Assembly: GCA_963813485.1 (NCBI GenBank)
Contig: CAWEZE010000010.1
Coordinates: 168,373-232,372, forward strand
Direction: 5' to 3'
Length of the DNA stretch: 64,000 nt
Source of the DNA: DASQUK01 sp963813485
Lineage (GTDB): Bacteria; Actinomycetota; Acidimicrobiia; Acidimicrobiales; VFJN01
Made by a program: the position numbers and the translations under genes. The notes under the pieces are model-generated. The model searched no databases. It saw only the letters and a list, made by a program, of their open reading frames with translations, and was not told the DNA's origin. This document shows, in pieces, positions 1 to 7,884 of this stretch (positions are counted from its first letter, which is position 1; each line of letters starts with the position of its first letter).

Positions 1-109
1 GCTCGCCGACGTCGATCCCCTCGAACAGGCGGTCCAGGCACCTGCGGATGACCGCGGCCTCGTTGTGGGCGGGGATGAGCACCGATCCGATCGGGCGGCG
101 GGAGCTCAT
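1..109 (-). CDS. Glycosyltransferase family 2, N-terminal fragment (cut by window edge)
   Basis: Only the first 36 codons lie in the window, reading leftward from the ATG complementary to 107-109. The residues SVLIPAHNEAAVIRRCLDRL match the start of a GT-A fold family 2 glycosyltransferase, where the first beta strand ends in the nucleotide-sugar-binding PAHNE segment. The acceptor and role cannot be told from this fragment. Many such enzymes build cell-wall or capsule glycans. Confidence 0.75.
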   Translation of the reverse strand, partial: MSSRRPIGSVLIPAHNEAAVIRRCLDRLFEGIDVGE

Positions 110-195
110 GGCAGCGTCGGTGGCTGTGGTCAAGCACGGCCCGAATCCTGCCGCGGATCTGGTTGCCGGGGCCACCGATCCCGCGGCAGGGTTCG

Positions 196-1296
196 CTAGC
201 CGGCAGCGGGGACGGGGAAGATCCGCCAGGGCGACGGGTCCAGCGACGGGTCGTAGGGCGCGTCCATGCGCTTGGCCACCAGCGTCTCCACGCCGGACGC
301 GGCCGCGGCCTCCAGCAACGGCGCCGGATCGCCCTCGTAGGCCGATGGTGTCGTCCACGACGGGCCCTCGAGCGCCAGCTCGTCCAGCCGCCCCCGCCGC
401 TCGTGCCAGGGCCGCTCGGTGAGCCGGTGCCCGTCGAGCCACAACAGGTCGAAGGCCACGAACGCCACCGGCTGGTCGCGGCCCAGCCGCCGCCGGGTCG
501 AGTCCGAGCGGGCTTCGAGGCGTCGCCGCAGGTAGGCATCGCCGCCGTCGGGCGCCGCCACCACGCCGTCGAGCACCACCTCGGTGATGCCGAGCGCCCG
601 GCCGATCGGCCGCACCTCGGGGAAGTTGTCGTCGATCGGCTCCCCGCTGGCGGACACGAGATCGACGACCCCGCCGCTCGACGTCAACACGCAGCGCAGC
701 CCTTGCCAGCGAGTCTCAAGCGCCCAGCCGCGGTCGGAAGGTACCGCGCCCGGCTGTGCCTGCACGAGATCGAACCGCTCGGGTGGGTGGCGGCGTGTCG
801 GATCGTCGGGCGGATCCATCCGATGGATCATCCAGTTGCGCCCGTCCGTCTGGAACAGCGCGTAGCGGCCCTTGGAGCGCTTGCCGTCCAGCACGACCAC
901 CAGCTTGCGGTCCTCGATCTTCTCCGGCCGGTAGGTGCCGGCGTCCCAGACCGTCATCATTCCCGCGCCGTAGCTGCCGTCGGGAATGTCGCCCTCGAAG
1001 GTGAGGTACTCGAGCGGGTGGTCCTCGGTGTGCACGGCGAGGTGGTTGCGCCCGGGGTCCCAGGGGAGACCTCGGGGCAGGGCCCACGACATCAGGACTC
1101 CCTCGTGCTCGAGGCGCAGGTCCCAGTGCAGCCGGGTGGCGTCGTGCTGCTGGATCACGAACCGCCGCTCCTCGCCCTCGGGGACGGGGGGAGCACCCGC
1201 CGGCTCGGGCGTGCGTTCGAAGTCGCGCTTGCGGGCGTACTCGCCGAGCCCGCGATTTGACTCCGCCGACTTGCCGGCACGCGTGCGTTGCGCCAT
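196..1296 (-). CDS. LigD-type 3'-phosphoesterase fused to a degenerate ATP-dependent ligase domain
   Basis: The 366-residue protein has two parts. Residues 45-165 are a LigD 3'-phosphoesterase (PE) domain, which trims 3' ends during end joining. The metal and phosphate ligands line up as H51, H57, D59, R61, H93 and Y97. Residues 185-360 resemble the adenylation domain of ATP-dependent DNA ligases (FVAFDLLWLDG, ETLVAKR), but motif I reads ETRWQGLR instead of ExKxDGxR, so the nucleotidyl lysine is Arg196, and motif III reads DGVVA instead of DGE. Ligase activity is therefore unlikely. There is no polymerase domain and no ku gene nearby. The start is the ATG at 1296. Confidence 0.85.
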   Translation of the reverse strand: MAQRTRAGKSAESNRGLGEYARKRDFERTPEPAGAPPVPEGEERRFVIQQHDATRLHWDLRLEHEGVLMSWALPRGLPWDPGRNHLAVHTEDHPLEYLTFEGDIPDGSYGAGMMTVWDAGTYRPEKIEDRKLVVVLDGKRSKGRYALFQTDGRNWMIHRMDPPDDPTRRHPPERFDLVQAQPGAVPSDRGWALETRWQGLRCVLTSSGGVVDLVSASGEPIDDNFPEVRPIGRALGITEVVLDGVVAAPDGGDAYLRRRLEARSDSTRRRLGRDQPVAFVAFDLLWLDGHRLTERPWHERRGRLDELALEGPSWTTPSAYEGDPAPLLEAAAASGVETLVAKRMDAPYDPSLDPSPWRIFPVPAAG

Positions 1297-1380
1297 CTAA
1301 GGGTTGAGCCTAGGGCGCAGCTCCGACTAGCAGAACCTGGTGAGCCGCACCGGAGCGTCGTCCCCGTAGGCTGTCTGCTC

Positions 1381-2733
1381 GTGACCACGCGCTCAGCCGA
1401 CGTCGACCTGCGCTCGGAGCTCGAGGCCTACCGCCAGCAGCTGACCGGCTACTGCTACCGGATGCTGGGCTCCGGGTTCGAGGCCGAGGACGCAGTCCAG
1501 GAGACCATGGTGCGGGCCTGGCGGGGGATCGACCGCTTCGAGGGTCGGTCGGCCCTGCGGTCGTGGCTCTACCGCATCGCCACCAACGTGTGCGTCGACA
1601 TGCTCCGGGGCCCGCAGCGGCGAGCCCGGCCGATGGACCTCGGGCCGTCGTCGACGGCGGACGGAATCCTGGGTCCGCACGTGGCCGAGGACACCTGGGT
1701 GCAGCCCGTCGCCGACGCCAAGGTGCTGCCGGCGGAGTCCGACGATCCGGCCGAGCTGGCGGCGTCGCGGGAGTCGATCCGCCTGGCGTTCGTGGCTGCG
1801 CTGCAACACCTGCCGCCCCGCCAGCGGGCCGTGCTGATCCTGCGCGAGGTTCTGCGTTGGCAGGCGGCCGAGGTCGCCGAGCTGCTCGACACGAGTGTGG
1901 CGTCGGTCAACAGTGCGCTGCAGCGCGCCCGGGCCACCCTGGCTGACCGCGACGTCGACGGCACACCCCGGCAGGTCGACGCCGACCAGCAGGAGCTCCT
2001 CGCCCGCTATGTCGACGCCTTCGAGCGCTACGACATCGACTCGCTGGTGACCCTGCTCCACGAGGACGCGGTGCAGTCGATGCCGCCCTACGCGCTCTGG
2101 CTGCAGGGCCGCGACGAGATGGGCAAGTGGTACCTGGGCCAGGGGATCGGCTGTAAGGGCTCCCGGCTGCTGCCGACGGCCGCCAACGGGTGCCCGGCGT
2201 TCGCCAGCTACCGGCCCCAGGGACCGGGGGTGTGGGAGCCGTTCGCTCTCCAGGTCATCGAGGCGTCGGGCGGACGGATCTCGGCGATCCACAACTTCCT
2301 CTACCCCGAGCTGTTCCCCGCCTTCGGGCTTCCCACCCGCCTCGGAGCGGTAGGCCGCTCAGGCCCCCGGACCCTCGGGGTCGGGCGCGCCGGCGCCGTC
2401 GATCACGACGTCGGGGAAGACGTCCCTCAGGCCGACGAAGTCGAGCAGGGCACGCAGTCGCTCACAAGGGTTGCGGAGCCTGATGGAGCCGCCCACCTGT
2501 CGCGCCGCAAGCTGCATGCGTGCCAGGGCGTCGACGACCCGCAGGTCGGGATCGGGCATCCCGTCCATGCGCCACAGGACCACCTCGACTTCGCCGTCGA
2601 GGACCAGCACCACATCTCTGGTCGTGCCGCCTTCGGCGTTACTCGGCGTCACTCCGTCTCTGGTCGTGCCGCCTTCGGGGTTACTCGGCGTCACTTCGTG
2701 GCTCTCGCCCCGTCGCCAGCGACCTCCACCTGA
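1381..2733 (+). CDS. ECF RNA polymerase sigma factor, SigG-like with SnoaL-like tail; 3' end probably frameshifted
   Basis: The GTG at 1381 begins TTRSADVDLRSELEAYRQQL, followed by sigma region 2 (GYCYRMLGSGFEAEDAVQET, WLYRIATNVCVDMLRG) and region 4 (LPPRQRAVLILREVL, LDTSVASVNSALQRAR). A C-terminal SnoaL-like domain of about 120 residues follows, as in SigG/SigJ-type ECF factors. The family fold ends near PELFPAFGLPTRL (about 2340). Just after that, at 2349-2353, a TAG lies one base out of frame. As written the frame stays open to 2733, and the last 120-odd codons are antisense to a convergent STAS gene. One extra G near 2349 would explain this, with a natural end at 2353. Confidence 0.8.
   Translation: MTTRSADVDLRSELEAYRQQLTGYCYRMLGSGFEAEDAVQETMVRAWRGIDRFEGRSALRSWLYRIATNVCVDMLRGPQRRARPMDLGPSSTADGILGPHVAEDTWVQPVADAKVLPAESDDPAELAASRESIRLAFVAALQHLPPRQRAVLILREVLRWQAAEVAELLDTSVASVNSALQRARATLADRDVDGTPRQVDADQQELLARYVDAFERYDIDSLVTLLHEDAVQSMPPYALWLQGRDEMGKWYLGQGIGCKGSRLLPTAANGCPAFASYRPQGPGVWEPFALQVIEASGGRISAIHNFLYPELFPAFGLPTRLGAVGRSGPRTLGVGRAGAVDHDVGEDVPQADEVEQGTQSLTRVAEPDGAAHLSRRKLHACQGVDDPQVGIGHPVHAPQDHLDFAVEDQHHISGRAAFGVTRRHSVSGRAAFGVTRRHFVALAPSPATST
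2359..2694 (-). CDS. STAS-domain protein
   Basis: Reading leftward, the C-terminal 85 residues (VVLVLDGEVEVVLWRMDGMP, LRVVDALARMQLAARQVG, LRALLDFVGLRDVFP) have the alternating strand and helix pattern of a STAS domain, like anti-sigma-factor antagonists or standalone STAS proteins. The conserved phosphorylatable Ser/Thr is not obvious. Upstream, codons 1-28 are two copies of a 14-residue repeat (VTPSN-EGGTTRD), so the true start is uncertain. The GTG at 2694 is chosen, with a further GTG at 2652. It converges on the preceding sigma-factor gene. Upstream lies the divergent ArsR gene. A link to sigma-factor control is possible but only inferred. Confidence 0.6.
   Translation of the reverse strand: MTPSNPEGGTTRDGVTPSNAEGGTTRDVVLVLDGEVEVVLWRMDGMPDPDLRVVDALARMQLAARQVGGSIRLRNPCERLRALLDFVGLRDVFPDVVIDGAGAPDPEGPGA
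2615..2698. repeat. Two tandem copies of a 42-bp repeat
   Basis: Copies at 2615-2656 and 2657-2698 differ at only a few bases (one C/G change in the middle and one near the end). On the minus strand the unit is 14 codons long and sits in frame at the N-terminus of the STAS protein. Confidence 0.85.
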
Positions 2734-2809
2734 CCTCCTTGACTCGTGCCTCAGGAGAGAAGACGACGGCGGCGACCGGAACTGAGCGTTCTGGCGGCCA
2801 CTTGGCTGC

Positions 2810-2829
2810 TTGACAAAAATAGTTGTCAA
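2810..2829. promoter_or_regulatory. Inverted repeat, probable ArsR-family operator
   Basis: Perfect 7-bp arms TTGACAA (2810-2816) and TTGTCAA (2823-2829) are separated by 6 bp. The palindrome ends on the first base of the ATG of the adjacent ArsR-family gene and is AT-rich in a GC-rich setting. The left arm also contains TTGACA, a good -35 element. Autoregulation of the ArsR-SRPBCC-ABC operon is the natural reading, but it is inferred. Confidence 0.6.
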
Positions 2830-3425
2830 TGCGATGGTGGGCGCTCGTGCACGACGTCGAGGTCATCGAGGACACGAGCGCCGCGGCCGTGGCACTGGAC
2901 CCGCTCAGGGCCCGGCTGCTGGCCGAGCTCGTGGAGCCGGGCTCGGCCGCCACGGTCGCCGCCCGGGTCGGCATGGCCCGGCAGAAGGTCAACTACCACC
3001 TCAAGGCGCTCGAGTCGCACGGCCTGCTCGAGCTCGCGGAGGAGCGCATGCGGGGCGGCATCACCGAGCGGGTGCTGCAGGCCACCGCGGCCGCCTACGT
3101 GGTGTCGCCGGCCGCCCTGGGCGCGTCGGCGGCCGACCCCGACGAGGCGCCCGACCGGCTCTCGGCCCGCTACCTCATCGCCCTCGCCGGCCGCGTCGTG
3201 CGCGAGGTCGGCGGCCTGGCCCACCGGGCCGCCGCCGCCGGCAAGCGCTTGCCGACCATGGCCATCGACACCGAGATCCGGTTTCGCTCGGCCGAGGACC
3301 GAGCCGCGTTCGCCGACGAGCTCACGGCCGCCGTCATCGACCTCGCCGCCCGCTACCACCACGACGACGGGCGGCCCCATCGCCTGATCGTCGCCGCCCA
3401 TCCCCGTCCCGAGGAGGACCGATGA
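2829..3425 (+). CDS. ArsR-family winged-helix transcriptional regulator
   Basis: A 198-residue protein. The HTH occupies residues 20-85: LDPLRARLLAELVEPGSA, then the recognition region VGMARQKVNYHLKALESHGL and a wing with EERMRGGITERVL. The C-terminal half is helical and of the type found in larger ArsR proteins that sit beside SRPBCC (AHSA1-like) genes. Cys metal-binding motifs are absent, so it is not a classical metal sensor. An in-frame GTG at 2847 is an alternative start. Its stop overlaps the next ATG by 4 bp, showing translational coupling. A 7-bp inverted repeat covers the start region. Confidence 0.85.
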   Translation: MRWWALVHDVEVIEDTSAAAVALDPLRARLLAELVEPGSAATVAARVGMARQKVNYHLKALESHGLLELAEERMRGGITERVLQATAAAYVVSPAALGASAADPDEAPDRLSARYLIALAGRVVREVGGLAHRAAAAGKRLPTMAIDTEIRFRSAEDRAAFADELTAAVIDLAARYHHDDGRPHRLIVAAHPRPEEDR

Positions 3426-4217
3426 CAACCGACCCCAACGTCCCGCTCCGCCTGGAGATGACCTTCGAGCTGCCCGGCACGCCCGAGCAGCTGTGGCAGG
3501 CGATCGCCACCGCCAACGGGATCAACTCCTGGTTCATGCCCACCGACCTCGACGAGCGTGAAGGCGGGACCATCGTCACCCACATGGGCGAGGACTCCTC
3601 GCCTGGCACCGTCACCGGCTGGGACCCGCCCCTCCGCTTCGCCTACGAGGAGCCCGAGTGGGCCGCCCTGGCCGGCCACGAAGGCGAATCCGTCACGCCG
3701 CTGGCCACCGAGTTCCTGATCGAGGCGCAGCTCCGGCGGCACCTGTGTCCTCCGGGTCGTCACCAGCGCGTTCGGCACCGGCGCCGACTGGGAGGAGGAG
3801 TTCTTCGAGGAGATGGAGAAGGGCTGGCGGCCGTTCTTCGACCGGCTGCGGCTCTACCTCGCCCACTTCCCCGGCCAGCAGGCCACCCCGCTGGAGGTGA
3901 GCCACACCCTCAAGGGCCGGGCCGGTCCGGTGTTCGCGGCCATGCGGCAGTCGCTCGGGCTGGCGGAGGTCGGGCAGTCGGTCGAGGCTCGCGGCCTCAC
4001 CGGGACGGTCCAACGGATCGGCGCCGAGGACGCGCTGCTGCGGGTCACCGACCCGGTTCCCGGGTTCCTCGCATTCGCGGCCTGGGACAGCAGCGAGGAC
4101 GAGGCATCCGCCGTGGTCCAGGCCCAGCTGTTCTCCGAGGACGCCCCGGCGCTGGTCGAGCGCCAGCGGCCCAGCTGGCAGGAGTGGCTCCAGACGCTGG
4201 CGATCCCGGCCGCATGA
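3422..4217 (+). pseudogene. SRPBCC (AHSA1/START-like) domain protein, frameshifted as sequenced
   Basis: The start overlaps the ArsR stop (ATGA). The first 100 residues (MTFELPGTPEQLWQAIATAN, GWDPPLRFAYEEPEW) are an SRPBCC ligand-binding fold. The frame shifts by one base near 3731-3735: deleting one base restores SGGTCVLRVVTSAFGTGADW, continuing through EKGWRPFFDRLRLYLAHFPG to the stop at 4217. The restored protein is about 264 residues with a second, less conserved C-terminal half. ArsR-SRPBCC pairs are common in actinobacteria, where the regulator often controls its neighbour. A single inserted base in otherwise clean coding sequence points to a sequencing error at least as much as to a dead gene. 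Confidence 0.75.
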
Positions 4218-4311
4218 GCGGGCTGCGAGCGATGAGTTTCGGTGAGCTGTCACGTCTGAGCGATACGACCCTGTGGGTGACCGTACGAGCGCGAGCAAGG
4301 AGGCCCCGGTG

Positions 4312-5307
4312 ATGCGAGGCATGGGAGTGGAGGCCGACGGCGCCTTGGCCGTAGAGACCGAGGGGCTCGCCAAGCACTTCGGCCAGACGCGCGCCGTCGA
4401 CGGCATCGACCTTGCCGTCCGCCCGGGCACCGTCTTCGGCGTCCTGGGCCCCAACGGTGCCGGCAAGACCACCACCCTGCGCATGCTGGCCACCCTGCTG
4501 CGGCCCGACGCCGGCACGGCCCGGGTGCTGGGGCACGACGTGGTCGAGGACGCCGACGCCGTCCGCTCCTCGGTCAGCCTCACCGGGCAGTTCGCATCCG
4601 TCGACGAGGAGCTCAGCGGGCGCGAGAACCTCATCCTGATCGGGCGCCTGCTCGGCTTCTCGCACAGCGCCGCCGACAAGCGTGCCGGCGAACTGCTCGA
4701 TGCGTTCGGGCTCGCCGACGCCGCAGGCAAGCTCTGCAAGGACTACTCGGGTGGGATGCGCCGGCGCCTCGACATCGCCGCCAGCCTCGTCACCACGCCG
4801 CCGTTGCTGTTCCTCGACGAGCCGACCACGGGGCTCGACCCCCGGAGCCGTAACCAGGTATGGGAGATCGTCCGCGTGCTCGTGGCCGAGGGCGCGACCG
4901 TGCTGCTCACGCACGCAGTACCTCGACGAGGCCGACCAGTTGGCCGACCGCATCGCCATCATCGACCACGGCCGGGTCATCGCCGAGGGGACCAGTGGAG
5001 AGCTGAAGGCCCTGGTCGGCTCCGGCAGCCTGCACGTCCGCGTGCTCGACCCGGAGCAGCGGTCCGAGGCCGGGCGCATCCTCACGGCTGCGCTGGGCAC
5101 ACAGTTCCAGCTCGAGTCCGACCCCGCTGCGCTCTCGGCCCGGGTGTCCGATCCTGAGCTGGCCGCCACCGCCCTCGGCGAGCTGGCCCGATGCTGCGTG
5201 CCGCTCGCCGAGTTCTCCCTCGGTCAGCCGAGCCTCGACGAGGTCTTCCTGGCCCTGACCGGACACCCGGCCGAGGACACCACCCCCACGGAGGACGCCG
5301 CGCATGA
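4312..5307 (+). pseudogene. ABC transporter ATP-binding protein, DrrA-like, frameshifted as sequenced
   Basis: The ATG at 4312 is preceded by AAGGAGG (4297-4303). Walker A GPNGAGKTT, signature YSGGMRRRLDIAASL, Walker B LLFLDEPTTGLDPRSR and the DrrA-type C-terminal regulatory segment (QYLDEADQLADRIAIIDHGR, then LDEVFLALTGH) are all present. Between them, near 4911, one extra base breaks the frame at the conserved LLTTQYLDEAD. After the shift the frame stays open to 5545 inside the permease gene, whereas a TGA at 5305, overlapping the permease ATG, would be the expected end. The 3' end is therefore uncertain. It would energise the following permease, exporting drugs or lipids. Confidence 0.75.
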
Positions 5308-6147
5308 CCGCCACCGAGACCCAGGCCGACCTCCTCGAGGTGGCGGCGCTCCGGTCCGCGCTCCACACGCAGGCCCGGCCGAGCCAGCCCAGCGCGCTGT
5401 CGGCCTCGCTCAGCTTCGCCTGGCGCGCGCTGCTGAAGATCAAGCACGTGCCGATGCAGCTGTTCGACGTGACGGTGTTCCCGATCATGTTCGTGCTGCT
5501 GTTCACCTACCTGTTCGGTGGCGCCCTCGCCGGCTCGCCCCGTGACTATCTGCAGGACCTGCTGCCCGGGATCCTGGTCTTGACCGTGGCCTGGATCACC
5601 GTTTACACGGGGATGGGGCTGAACACCGACATCAGCAAAGGGGTCTTCGACCGCTTCCGGTCCCTGCCGATCTGGCGGCCGGCGCTGCTCGTGGGCATGC
5701 TCCTCGCCGACGTCGCCCGCTACACGATGGCGATCGTGATCATGCTCGTCCTGGGCATCGCGCTGGGCTTCCGGCCCGACGGCGGGTTCGTCGGCGTGGC
5801 GGCGGCCGTGGCCCTGCTGCTGCTGTTCTCGTTCAGCCTGTCGTGGATCTGGACGCTGCTGGGGCTGCGGATGCAGACGCCCGAGGCGGTCATGCAGGCG
5901 AGCATGACCGTGATGTTCCCGCTGACCTTCGCCAGCAATGTCTACGTCGATCCGGCCACGATGCCGGGCTGGGTCCAGGCGTTCGTCAACCACAACCCCA
6001 TCACCCACCTCACGACCGCCGCCCGCGGGCCTGATGCACGGCACGACCGGCTATTGGGACGACATTGCCTCGGTTCTGCTGTGGAGCGTCGCGCTGGTGG
6101 CGATCTTCGCCCCGCTCACCATGCGCCTCTACAACAGCGAGCGGTAG
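5304..6147 (+). pseudogene. ABC-2 type transporter permease, DrrB-like, frameshifted as sequenced
   Basis: Six membrane segments of an ABC-2 permease are visible, starting at VTVFPIMFVLLFTYLFGGAL, with the family signature DRFRSLPIWRPALLVGMLLAD and the tail LTFASNVYVDPATMPGWVQ, NHNPITHL. Near 6027 one extra C after CGCGGG shifts the frame. Removing it restores GLMHGTTGYWDDIASVLLWS and a normal C-terminus LYNSER ending at 6147. The gene follows the ATPase directly and would form the membrane channel of that exporter. This is the third single-base insertion in three consecutive genes. Confidence 0.8.
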
Positions 6148-6148
6148 T

Positions 6149-6182
6149 TCGTAGGGGCGGCCGCGGCGGGCCGCCCCTACGA
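6149..6182. terminator. Perfect 14-bp GC-rich hairpin after the ABC operon
   Basis: Arms 6149-6162 and 6169-6182 are perfectly complementary with a 6-base loop, 2 bp after the permease stop. No T run follows, so it may act as a Rho-independent terminator without a U tract or as an mRNA 3' end stabiliser. Confidence 0.6.
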
Positions 6183-6198
6183 CGCCAACGAGCCGTCG

Positions 6199-6252
6199 GC
6201 CCGGCAGGTAGAACGACCTACGGCGGTGGGCCCGCGGGTTGGGTAGTTCGCC
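6199..6252. repeat. 54-bp dispersed repeat, copy 1
   Basis: This segment matches 7772-7825 in the same orientation at 53 of 54 positions. Both copies lie in non-coding DNA. The left part contains a small inverted repeat around AGAACG (GTAGGT/ACCTAC in copy 2). Confidence 0.85.
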
Positions 6253-6699
6253 TTCCTCGCCAGGCTCAAGCTGAGCACGGCTGACCGCGCCACGATCGTG
6301 TTCGCCCAGCTCAGCGCGGCTGCCGGGACGTCGCGGAGCGCGGCTCGCCGCGACGCGCCGCAGCGGACAATGCGGACAGAACGCTGCCCGGCCGTGCGCA
6401 TGCGCGCGGTTTCGCGCTTGCGCATGCTGCTGGCCCAGCAGCGCGGGTCTGGCACGGCCCCCGGTCACCCGAGGGCCGCACCCCACGCCATGCCTCGCCC
6501 GGCCAGACCTCGCCACGCCTCGCCCTGCCAAGCCCTGCCACGTCGCCGCGATGCTCGCGCCGGCCGGCCAGCTAGCGCCACCAGCTCGACACTCGTCGAT
6601 GTATCTCAGCTGTTCAAATGGTTTGTCACAGGCTGCGATGCGATCCTATGCAGCGCGCTGGCATTGGGCCGGCGCAGCAGGAACCCGTGGAGGTACGAG
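6253..6699. other. Non-coding stretch, no supported gene
   Basis: About 450 bases between the repeat copy and the next candidate gene. Reading frames here are short or antisense, with Arg/Pro-rich translations typical of noise at high GC. I see no tRNA, no clear hairpin terminator and no recognisable protein fragment. Confidence 0.5.
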
Positions 6700-7137
6700 A
6701 TGAGCAAGCAGCAGACCGTGGGCCGCAAGCGGTACTCGGACTGCGCGACGCGATCGTCGAGGGGATCGTCGAGGGCGGCTACCGCAAACGCCGGAGCCTG
6801 GAACAAGGCCCGCCGGGCCGAGGGCCAGGGCTCGAACGATCAGCGCGTGCGGCGGGCGTGGTCCGCTGCGCTGGCCATGAGCGCCCAGGCCCGCAAGCGC
6901 GTCGAGGCGCACGAGGCCGAACGCAAGGCCGAGCGCGCCGAGGCGTTCAAGGCGCCGCAGGCCACCAAGGCCACCAAGGCGCCCGCTGCCGGCAGCCGCA
7001 CGCGCAAGGCGGGCGGTGCCCGTACCGCGCGCAAGGGCGCCAAGGAGGGCCACTCAGAGACGGCCGCTGAGGTCGTCGCCAAGGTCAGCGCCGGCGAACG
7101 CACGAGGGCTCGCCGAGCCCGCAAGGCCGCCGCTTGA
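6700..7137 (+). CDS. Small basic Ala/Lys/Arg-rich protein, unrecognised
   Basis: The ATG at 6700 begins MSKQQTVGRKRYS and the frame gives 145 residues, strongly basic, with a C-terminal half of Ala-Lys-Thr stretches (ATKATKAPAAGSRTRKAG, VSAGERTRARRARKAAA) like the tails of histone-like DNA-binding proteins. I do not recognise the N-terminal part. Residues 14-35 are rich in Ser and Arg and look unlike natural protein, while the next frame there reads LRDAIVEGIVEGGYRKRRS, so a pair of frameshifts is possible. A nucleic-acid-binding role is suggested only by charge. Confidence 0.4.
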   Translation: MSKQQTVGRKRYSDCATRSSRGSSRAATANAGAWNKARRAEGQGSNDQRVRRAWSAALAMSAQARKRVEAHEAERKAERAEAFKAPQATKATKAPAAGSRTRKAGGARTARKGAKEGHSETAAEVVAKVSAGERTRARRARKAAA

Positions 7138-7255
7138 CCCACCCACCCAGTAGACGCCTTAGTACGTGCCGTTTGTCACGGCGCGACTGAGTCACGTGAC
7201 GCCAAGTGCGCCGCCCGTAGACGCGAAGCTGCCCGGACAAGAGGAGGATGGACCA

Positions 7256-7432
7256 ATGGACATTCAGGTAGGCGACGACGGAGGCCGAAATCGACGACGC
7301 GCGACGACGGTCGCCAGAAGCCTCAGGTACCGGGCCCTGTACTTGGGCCATGAAACGGGTGGCGTCGTGGCCCCTCTGGGCGACGTAACCGCCCTTCTCC
7401 GACCACGCCACGCCCACAAACACGAACACTAG
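7256..7432 (+). CDS. Small ORF with good ribosome-binding site, unrecognised
   Basis: AGGAGG lies 8 bases before the ATG at 7256 (MDIQVGDDGG...). The frame runs 58 codons. Directly downstream, in the +1 frame and open from 7389 to 7624, the translation SDVAAVGAGLRVVDARRSG, VDVVRVELADVHVAGPLHTM has natural composition but no start codon. A single extra base between 7389 and 7432 would join the two into a protein of about 122 residues. Given the other one-base insertions in this window this is worth considering, but it is unproven. Confidence 0.25.
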   Translation: MDIQVGDDGGRNRRRATTVARSLRYRALYLGHETGGVVAPLGDVTALLRPRHAHKHEH

Positions 7433-7636
7433 TTCGGATTCGGACGTAGCGGCGGTCGGCGCCGGCCTGCGTGTGGTCGACGCCAGGCGCTCGGGCAGTG
7501 AGGTCGACGTCGTGCGGGTCGAGCTTGCGGACGTGCACGTGGCCGGGCCGTTGCACACGATGGCGTTTGTGCTCGCCCGGGCGGTCGAGGGAGTTGCCGC
7601 CATCGAAGCGGCCCGCCGTAGCTGACGGGTCGGGAG

Positions 7637-7660
7637 GCCCCCGGGTCATCGCCCGGGGGC
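7637..7660. terminator. GC-rich hairpin
   Basis: Arms GCCCCCGGG (7637-7645) and CCCGGGGGC (7652-7660) pair perfectly around a 6-base loop, 13 bases after the TGA that closes the open frame ending at 7624. This supports a real transcript ending here. No T run is present. Confidence 0.5.
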
Positions 7661-7771
7661 TCCGCCGCCGTCTTGGAGATCACCAATCAGAACCCAGCGC
7701 GTCACCGTCCTCCGGGGTGAGCGCTGCCATCCACGCACCTGCTGCTGGTACCAGCACCGCCTGCTTGGCCC

Positions 7772-7825
7772 GCCCGGTAGGTAGAACGACCTACGGCGGT
7801 GGGCCCGCGGGTTGGGTAGTTCGCC
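7772..7825. repeat. 54-bp dispersed repeat, copy 2
   Basis: Same orientation and near identity with 6199-6252. It lies 60 bases before the start of the acyl-CoA-dehydrogenase-like gene, so it may be part of that gene's leader. Confidence 0.85.
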
Positions 7826-7884
7826 CGATGCGGCCGGTTGGTGTGCGCCCGTACCGTCCCTCCAGCGAATCGGAGGACGAACTG

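Noticed and set aside
163..1260. 365-codon plus-strand frame over the LigD-like gene
   Set aside because: Antisense shadow. The minus strand has the complete set of phosphoesterase residues.
6148..7884. Genomic island or prophage
   Set aside because: Sparse coding and repeats suggested it, but there is no integrase, tRNA attachment site, transposase or phage gene, and base composition looks like the rest.
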